Shown here: positions 58,926 to 64,000 of the stretch, one piece after another | Layout of the letters: each line of letters opens with the position of its first letter | Position numbering within the stretch: position 1 is the stretch's first letter | DNA from: Aeromicrobium sp. Root472D3 | GTDB taxonomy: Bacteria; Actinomycetota; Actinomycetes; Propionibacteriales; Nocardioidaceae | Reading direction: 5' to 3' | NCBI RefSeq assembly: GCF_001426485.1 | Contig: NZ_LMET01000001.1 | Location: 2,782,354-2,846,353, forward strand | DNA: 64,000 nt | Program-made: the position numbers and the translations under genes | Notes under the pieces: generated by a model | Told to the model about the DNA's origin: nothing | Databases searched by the model: none | Seen by the model: only the letters and a program-made list of their open reading frames with translations

Positions 58926-60812
58926 ATGGCAACTGAAGTCACCCTCCCCGCTCTCGGCGAGAGCGTCACCGAGGGCACCGTCACCCAATGGCTCAAGCAG
59001 ATCGGCGACACCGTCGCGGTCGACGAGCCGCTGCTCGAGATCTCGACCGACAAGGTCGACACCGAGATCCCCTCCCCCGTGGCCGGCGTGCTGCTGGAGA
59101 TCAAGGCCGAGGAGGACGAGACCGTCGAGGTCGGTGCGGTGCTGGCCGTCGTCGGCGAGGAGGGTGAGACGACCGACGACTCGGCCACCGCCCCCGTCTC
59201 GGACGAGAACCTCGTCGAGGAGAAGTCCGACACGTCCGGCGAGCAGGCCTCGGCCGGCGACGAGCCCGAGCCCGCGTCGGTCGGCGAGGAGCGGTCCAAC
59301 CAGCCGTCCGACAGCGCCGAGGAGCAGCACGACGCCGCCGAGACGGCCGCCGCCCCCCAGGCCGAGACCGCTCCGGCGTCCGGTGGCGGCACCGAGGTCA
59401 CGCTGCCCGCACTGGGCGAGAGCGTCACCGAGGGCACCGTCACGCAGTGGCTCAAGCAGGTCGGCGACGACGTCGAGGTCGACGAGCCGCTGCTCGAGAT
59501 CTCGACCGACAAGGTCGACACCGAGATCCCGTCGCCCGTCGCGGGCAAGCTGCTCGAGATCCGCGCCGACGAGGACGAGACCGTCGAGGTCGGCGCCGTC
59601 CTGGCCGTCATCGGCGCCGAGGGCTCCACGACCACCGACTCGGCGACCGCGCCGGTCTCCGACGAGAACCTCGTCGAGGAGAAGAAGCCCGAGGCCGAGG
59701 CCGCGCAGGAGAAGGCTCCCGAGCCGGAGAAGGCCCCGGAGCCCGAGCCGGAGAAGGCCCCCGAGCCCACCCCGGCGCAGCCCGAGACGCAGGGCTCCCC
59801 CGAGCCCGCCCCGGCGCCCGCGGCGCCGAGCGACAGCGGCAACGGCAACGGCAGCGGCGGCTCGAGCGAGGGTGGCGACACCTACGTCACCCCGATCGTC
59901 CGCAAGCTCGCCAAGCAGCACGACGTCGACCTCGCCGCCGTCACCGGCACCGGCGTGGGCGGACGCATCCGCAAGCAGGACGTGCTCGACGCCGTCGCCG
60001 CCAAGAAGGCCGCCTCGGCCCCCGCCCCGGAGGCCCCCGCCCCCGCCGCCGCTCCCGCGGCCACCGCACCGGCCGCCGAGCCGTCGGCCCTGCGGGGCAA
60101 GACCGAGAAGGTCACCCGCCTGCGCAAGGTCATCGCCTCGCGCATGGTCGAGTCGCTGCAGGTCTCGGCCCAGCTGACGCAGGTGCACGAGGTCGACGTC
60201 ACCGAGGTCGCCCGCCTGCGGGCCCGCCACAAGGACGCCTTCCTCGAGCGCGAGGGCGTCAAGCTGACGTTCCTGCCGTTCTTCGCCAAGGCCGCGATCG
60301 AGGCGCTCAAGTCGTACCCGCAGCTCAACTCGGCGCTCGACCTCGAGGCGGGCACGATCACGTACCCGGCCGGCGAGCACCTGGGCATCGCGGTCGACAC
60401 CGAGCGCGGGCTGCTCGTGCCGACGATCAAGGACGCCGGCGACCTGTCGATCGCGGGCCTGGCCCGCAAGATCGCCGACGCCGCCGAGCGCACCCGCACC
60501 AACAAGATCACGCCGGACGAGCTGTCCGGCGCGACGTTCACGATCACCAACCTGGGCAGCAACGGCGCTCTGTTCGACACGCCGATCATCAACCAGCCCC
60601 AGGTGGCGATCCTCGGGACGGGTGCCGTCGTCAAGCGTCCGGTCGTCATCACCGACGACCACGGCAACGACAGCATCTCGGTGCGCAGCATGGTCTACCT
60701 GGCCCTGACGTACGACCACCGCATCGTCGACGGTGCCGACGCCGGTCGCTTCCTGACCGCGGTCAAGCAGCGCCTGCAGGCCGGTTCGTTCGAGTCCGAG
60801 CTCGGGTCCTGA
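58926..60812 (+). CDS. sucB: Dihydrolipoamide acyltransferase (E2) with two lipoyl domains
   Basis: 628 aa. Lipoyl domains at about 2-78 and 156-232 (lipoylated Lys43 and Lys196 in STDKVDTE), acidic/Pro-Glu-rich linkers, peripheral-subunit-binding domain 320-356, and catalytic domain ending [15 protein letters not shown] (His598, Asp602). The actinobacterial E2 of this type (DlaT, Rv2215) serves pyruvate and other 2-oxoacid dehydrogenases; the symbol sucB is therefore tentative. No E1 gene is nearby. Confidence 0.93.
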   Translation: MATEVTLPALGESVTEGTVTQWLKQIGDTVAVDEPLLEISTDKVDTEIPSPVAGVLLEIKAEEDETVEVGAVLAVVGEEGETTDDSATAPVSDENLVEEKSDTSGEQASAGDEPEPASVGEERSNQPSDSAEEQHDAAETAAAPQAETAPASGGGTEVTLPALGESVTEGTVTQWLKQVGDDVEVDEPLLEISTDKVDTEIPSPVAGKLLEIRADEDETVEVGAVLAVIGAEGSTTTDSATAPVSDENLVEEKKPEAEAAQEKAPEPEKAPEPEPEKAPEPTPAQPETQGSPEPAPAPAAPSDSGNGNGSGGSSEGGDTYVTPIVRKLAKQHDVDLAAVTGTGVGGRIRKQDVLDAVAAKKAASAPAPEAPAPAAAPAATAPAAEPSALRGKTEKVTRLRKVIASRMVESLQVSAQLTQVHEVDVTEVARLRARHKDAFLEREGVKLTFLPFFAKAAIEALKSYPQLNSALDLEAGTITYPAGEHLGIAVDTERGLLVPTIKDAGDLSIAGLARKIADAAERTRTNKITPDELSGATFTITNLGSNGALFDTPIINQPQVAILGTGAVVKRPVVITDDHGNDSISVRSMVYLALTYDHRIVDGADAGRFLTAVKQRLQAGSFESELGS

Positions 60813-60816
60813 CGTC

Positions 60817-61707
60817 GTGCACGTGGTGGTGGGAGGGGCCTCGGGCTTCCTCGGCACGGCCCTGACCACCCACCTGCGTGCGCGCGGGCACGAGGTCACC
60901 CGGCTGGTCCGGTCGGGTGACGCCTCGGCCGACGCGTCCCGGTGGGATCCCTACGCCGGGAGCGTCGACCAGCGGCTGATCGACCGGGCCGACGCCGTCG
61001 TCAACCTGACGGGTGCGTCGATCTCGAAGTGGCCCCGCACCGCCAGCACGAAGGACGAGATCCGGTCGTCGCGCCTCGCCGCGACCACGACGCTCGCCAA
61101 GGCCGTCGCCGCCTCGGCGACGCCGACCGTGTTCATCTCGGGGTCCGGCATGTCGTGGTACGGCGACGACCGCGGCGCCGAGGAGCTCACCGAGGCCAGC
61201 AGCCCCGGCACGGGCTTCCTGGCCGAGGTCTCGCAGGCGTGGGAGGCCGCGGCGCAGCCGGCGGTCGACGCGGGAGCCCGCACGTGCTTCGTGCGCACGT
61301 CGCTCGTGCTGAGCAAGGACGGTGGCGTGCTCAAGCTGATGCTCCCCGTCTGGAAGCTCGGCGGCGGGGCCAGGCTCGGCACGGGACGTCAGTACATGTC
61401 GCTGATCTCGCGCCACGACTGGGTGCGCGGGGTCGAGTTCCTGCTCGAGAACGACCACGCCAGCGGACCGTTCAACTTCTCGAGCCCCGGTGCGGCGACC
61501 AACGCCGAGTACACCGACGCCCTGGGCGAGGCGGTGCACCGTCCGACGTTCCTGGCCGTCCCGCGGTTCGCGATCAAGGCGGCGCTCGGCGGCATCGCCG
61601 ACGACCTGATCGGATCGCTGCGGGTCTCCCCCGACGCCCTGGTCGACGCCGGCTTCACCTTCGCCGACCCCGACCTGCGGGCCGTGCTCGACTCCGCCCT
61701 GGCCTAG
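60817..61707 (+). CDS. TIGR01777-family epimerase (SDR-like)
   Basis: 296 aa. Rossmann start VVVGGASGFLGTAL, VVNLTGASI, ISGSGMSWYG, and the C-terminal DUF1731-like region FGIKAALGG/ DLIGSLRVSPDAL. Related to YfcH/SulA; NAD(P)-dependent, substrate unknown. GTG 4 nt after the E2 stop. Same neighbour relation as Rv2216. Confidence 0.88.
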   Translation: MHVVVGGASGFLGTALTTHLRARGHEVTRLVRSGDASADASRWDPYAGSVDQRLIDRADAVVNLTGASISKWPRTASTKDEIRSSRLAATTTLAKAVAASATPTVFISGSGMSWYGDDRGAEELTEASSPGTGFLAEVSQAWEAAAQPAVDAGARTCFVRTSLVLSKDGGVLKLMLPVWKLGGGARLGTGRQYMSLISRHDWVRGVEFLLENDHASGPFNFSSPGAATNAEYTDALGEAVHRPTFLAVPRFAIKAALGGIADDLIGSLRVSPDALVDAGFTFADPDLRAVLDSALA

Positions 61708-61711
61708 ACGG

Positions 61712-61746
61712 CCGGCGCAGGACGCTCAGCCGGCGTCCTGCGCCGG
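61712..61746. terminator. Bidirectional terminator between convergent genes
   Basis: 14-bp stem CCGGCGCAGGACGC / GCGTCCTGCGCCGG with a 7-nt loop. The right arm lies in the last codons of the minus-strand gene at 61726. Confidence 0.75.
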
Positions 61747-62178
61747 TCGGGTGCCCGCGATGCGCCACCGGGCGTCCTGCCCGGGCGCCCGCACGAGCGT
61801 GACGGCTCGGCGGGTCGGCCGGTCTCGCGGCAGCGCGGTCGACGTGCCGTCGTCCCACCGCGCCCGGGCCGGCCCCAGCTGGTCGACGACCTCGAGCCGC
61901 ACCCGGTGCCGGCCCTCGCGCACCACCCGGCAGTCGAGCACCCGCAGCTCGGCGCCGACGACCCGGCCGCCACGACGTGCGTAGGCCGCGATCAGCCGCG
62001 CGTCGGCACGACGGGCCGCGCTGGCCTCGACGTAGACGTCGCGCAGCAGCGAGGCGTCGGCCGAGGCGAACGCCTGCTCGCGCACGTCGTCGAGGGCGGC
62101 CAGGTGCACCGCCCACCGGTCGTCCGGCGACGGCGACAGCACCCGCACCGCGACGAGGAGCACCCACAGCCAGTCCAT
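61726..62178 (-). CDS. Membrane-anchored protein of unknown function
   Basis: 150 aa. N-terminal hydrophobic stretch [14 protein letters not shown], then an alpha/beta domain with [21 protein letters not shown] and a beta-rich half ending [10 protein letters not shown]. The layout (Ala-rich helix then beta strands) suggests a cystatin/NTF2-like fold, but I recognise no family. Convergent with the epimerase gene, divergent from lipB. Confidence 0.65.
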   Translation of the reverse strand: MDWLWVLLVAVRVLSPSPDDRWAVHLAALDDVREQAFASADASLLRDVYVEASAARRADARLIAAYARRGGRVVGAELRVLDCRVVREGRHRVRLEVVDQLGPARARWDDGTSTALPRDRPTRRAVTLVRAPGQDARWRIAGTRPAQDAG

Positions 62179-62245
62179 GCACCCACTGTCGTCGTGGACG
62201 CCGGCGGCCGCCTCGCTCCGTCCACAGGCGCGTCGACCGCGGGGC

Positions 62246-62257
62246 TACGCTGGAGGC
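62246..62257 (+). promoter_or_regulatory. Leaderless promoter of lipB
   Basis: TACGCT (62246-62251), 6 nt, GTG 62258. Confidence 0.6.
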
Positions 62258-62974
62258 GTGACGCTTGAGATCATCGACGACTGGTTCGGCTCCTCCGCGA
62301 TCGACTTCGTCGACGCATGGGACCTGCAACGCGATCTGCACGCCCGCCGCGTCGCCGACGAGGTCGGCGACACCGCGCTGTTCCTCGAGCACCCGCCGGT
62401 CTACACGGCCGGACGTCGCACCGAGCCGTTCGAGCGTCCTTTCGACGGCACACCCGTCGTCGACGTCGACCGTGGCGGCAAGATCACGTTCCACGGCCCC
62501 GGCCAGCTCGTCGGCTACCCCATCACGAAGCTGCCCTCGCACGTCCTGGTCGTCGACTTCGTGCGACGCGTCGAGGAGGCCATGATCCGCGCGGCCGCCG
62601 ACCTGGGCGTGACGACGGGACGTGTGCCCGGACGGTCGGGCGTGTGGCTCGGCGCCACGCCGACGCGCGCCGAGCGCAAGGTCGGCGCCGTCGGCATCCG
62701 CGTGGCGCGCGGTGTCACGATGCACGGCTTCTCGCTGAACGCCGACGTCGACCTGTCGTTCTACGACCGGTTCGTGCCGTGTGGCATCGCCGACGCCGGC
62801 GTCACGTCGCTGTCGGCCGAGCTCGGCCGCGACGTCACGGTGCCGGAGGCGGCAGCCGCGATCGCGCCCCACCTGAGCGAGCTGCTCGAGTGGCACCCGT
62901 ACACGCCGGGGCCCGATCTCGCCGAGCAGGCCGAGACCGGGCCCTCCGTGCCGGTGCTGGGGCTCACTCGCTGA
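62258..62974 (+). CDS. lipB: Octanoyl-[acyl carrier protein]:protein N-octanoyltransferase
   Basis: 238 aa. Moves octanoate from ACP to lipoyl domains, the first step of lipoate synthesis. [28 protein letters not shown], Lys141 in [11 protein letters not shown], and Cys175 in [13 protein letters not shown] form the catalytic dyad. lipA is expected downstream but an ABC permease follows on the other strand. Lipoylates the E2 encoded 2 kb upstream. Confidence 0.95.
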   Translation: MTLEIIDDWFGSSAIDFVDAWDLQRDLHARRVADEVGDTALFLEHPPVYTAGRRTEPFERPFDGTPVVDVDRGGKITFHGPGQLVGYPITKLPSHVLVVDFVRRVEEAMIRAAADLGVTTGRVPGRSGVWLGATPTRAERKVGAVGIRVARGVTMHGFSLNADVDLSFYDRFVPCGIADAGVTSLSAELGRDVTVPEAAAAIAPHLSELLEWHPYTPGPDLAEQAETGPSVPVLGLTR

Positions 62975-64000
62975 GCCGCAGCGCCTCCCCGAACCCGATC
63001 TTGCGCTCGGTGCGCATCAGGGTCCGCTCGTAGAGCCGTGCGGCCAGCCGCACGATCAGCACCGCGCCCACGACGTTGACGACCACGGCCACGACGATCT
63101 GCCACACGGGGACACCGCCCTCGGCCATCCTCGACGGCATCAGCATCGCCGACATGATCGGCAGCATCGACACGACGGTCTTGACGCCGGCACCCGCCGA
63201 GAAGGCGATGATGTACGGCGCGAACAGCAGCACCTGGCCCGGCATCGTGGTCGACTGCAGGTCCTCCTGCCGCGACGCCAGCGACCCGGCCACGGCCCAC
63301 AGGCCGGCCAGCGCGACGAAGCCGAGCACGAAGAACACGACGTACATGCCGACCGCCGGGCCGAGCGACGACAGCAGGCCGGTCTCGCCGGTCAGCGCCA
63401 GCGCGCCGATGCCCGCGACGGCCAGCAGCAGGATCTGCGCGAACGCCAGCAGCGTGTTGCCGGCGATCTTGCCCCACAGCATCGCCCGGATCGGCACGGC
63501 CGCGGCCAGGATCTCGACCACCCGGCTCTCCTTCTCCTGGACGACGCTCTGCGCGATCGACATGCCGAACGTGATCGCGGTGATGTAGAACAAAATCAGG
63601 AACACGTAGGCCGCGAGCTGGCGCGCGCCGGCGTCGCTCTCCGCGGGGTCGAGCAGGCGCTCCGACACGGTCGAACCGGCCTGCAGCTCGTCGAGGTCGA
63701 CCCCGAGGCGCTCCGCATTGGCCTGCAGCGCCTCGCTCGTGCCGACCGCCGTGAGCGCGGCCGAGAGGGTCGAGTCGACCTCCTCGTCGCCGACGACCTC
63801 GTAGCCCGTCCCGGTCGCGACGAGGGCGGCGTCGACGTCGCCGTCGCGGACCGCCTCCTCCGCGGCCGCGGTCGACGTGAACTCCCGCGGCTCGGCGGTC
63901 GACCCGTCGTCGGACCGGTTCACGACGTCCGATGCCGACGACACGATCGCGGCGGACGCCTGGTCGGTCACGGCGACGGTGTAGTCGGTCGGGCGGCCGC
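62964..64000 (-). CDS. ABC-2 type transporter permease, C-terminal part (cut by window edge)
   Basis: At least 345 codons; the 5' end lies outside. It shows a large extracytoplasmic loop (from the edge to about 63600), then [29 protein letters not shown] and four to five further membrane helices, the NatB/ABC2_membrane_3 layout. [11 protein letters not shown] is the typical cytoplasmic motif of this family. Probably a Na+ or drug/lipid exporter; its ATPase gene would be to the right. Its last 11 nt overlap lipB. Confidence 0.85.
   Translation of the reverse strand, partial: GRPTDYTVAVTDQASAAIVSSASDVVNRSDDGSTAEPREFTSTAAAEEAVRDGDVDAALVATGTGYEVVGDEEVDSTLSAALTAVGTSEALQANAERLGVDLDELQAGSTVSERLLDPAESDAGARQLAAYVFLILFYITAITFGMSIAQSVVQEKESRVVEILAAAVPIRAMLWGKIAGNTLLAFAQILLLAVAGIGALALTGETGLLSSLGPAVGMYVVFFVLGFVALAGLWAVAGSLASRQEDLQSTTMPGQVLLFAPYIIAFSAGAGVKTVVSMLPIMSAMLMPSRMAEGGVPVWQIVVAVVVNVVGAVLIVRLAARLYERTLMRTERKIGFGEALRLSE

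Overview
The window is high-GC DNA with codon use biased to G/C at third positions. Short intergenic gaps, frequent ATGA/GTGA stop-start overlaps and many GTG starts point to an actinobacterium. Gene order matches, gene for gene with losses and gains, the Mycobacterium tuberculosis stretch from the murein/division cluster (around Rv2152c) to lipB (Rv2217). The cytochrome bcc-aa3 genes with a diheme QcrC and a CtaF are also actinobacterial. A member of the Propionibacteriales such as Nocardioides or Aeromicrobium is my inference; there is no rRNA gene in the window to confirm it. I saw no tRNA, IS element, prophage or CRISPR array.

Layout. 1-13.5 kb (minus): dcw cluster mraZ - 47-aa membrane protein - rsmH - 28-aa ORF - ftsL-like - ftsI - [inserted secreted EEP-family protein] - murE - murF - mraY - murD - ftsW - murG - murC (cut by the window edge). 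13.6-17.1 kb: DUF3040, a methyltransferase, an FAD oxidoreductase and metF. 17.1-22.3 kb: polyprenyl diphosphate synthase, a PASTA Ser/Thr kinase, class II DAHP synthase, DUF427. 22.3-28.2 kb: phosphofructokinase (predicted PPi-dependent), acyltransferase, alpha/beta hydrolase, two tandem ROK kinases, SRPBCC protein. 28.3-36.5 kb: acyl-CoA synthetase, a c-di-AMP riboswitch controlling an NlpC/P60 wall hydrolase and a gluzincin-like protein, DnaQ-UvrC-like nuclease, Lrp/AsnC sensor domain, trpD, receiver-like protein. 36.5-45.6 kb: aerobic respiratory chain (ctaE-qcrCAB, and ctaC-ctaD-ctaF on the other strand) with an L,D-transpeptidase. 45.6-49.6 kb: adenosine-kinase-like PfkB, HesB/ErpA-type Fe-S protein, glycerate kinase, aspartate aminotransferase. 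49.7-52 kb: PspA-HtpX-PspAB envelope-stress operon headed by a 28-aa ORF. 52-64 kb: DUF3043, gcvT, leucyl aminopeptidase, beta-lactamase-fold hydrolase, lpd-E2-epimerase, lipB, ABC-2 permease (cut by the edge).

The window is mostly core envelope and energy biology: peptidoglycan precursor synthesis and septation, wall hydrolysis under c-di-AMP control, kinase sensing of wall fragments, and the respiratory supercomplex. The genes for the shared E2/E3 of 2-oxoacid dehydrogenases sit beside lipB, which makes their lipoyl cofactor. The most unusual items are a pair of 28-aa ORFs with the same N-terminus and the same length, coupled by ATGA to two unrelated operons; more than twenty start codons placed 6-7 nt after a TANNNT box, implying leaderless mRNAs; and a 62-bp triple tandem repeat with internal inverted repeats between qcrB and the L,D-transpeptidase gene.
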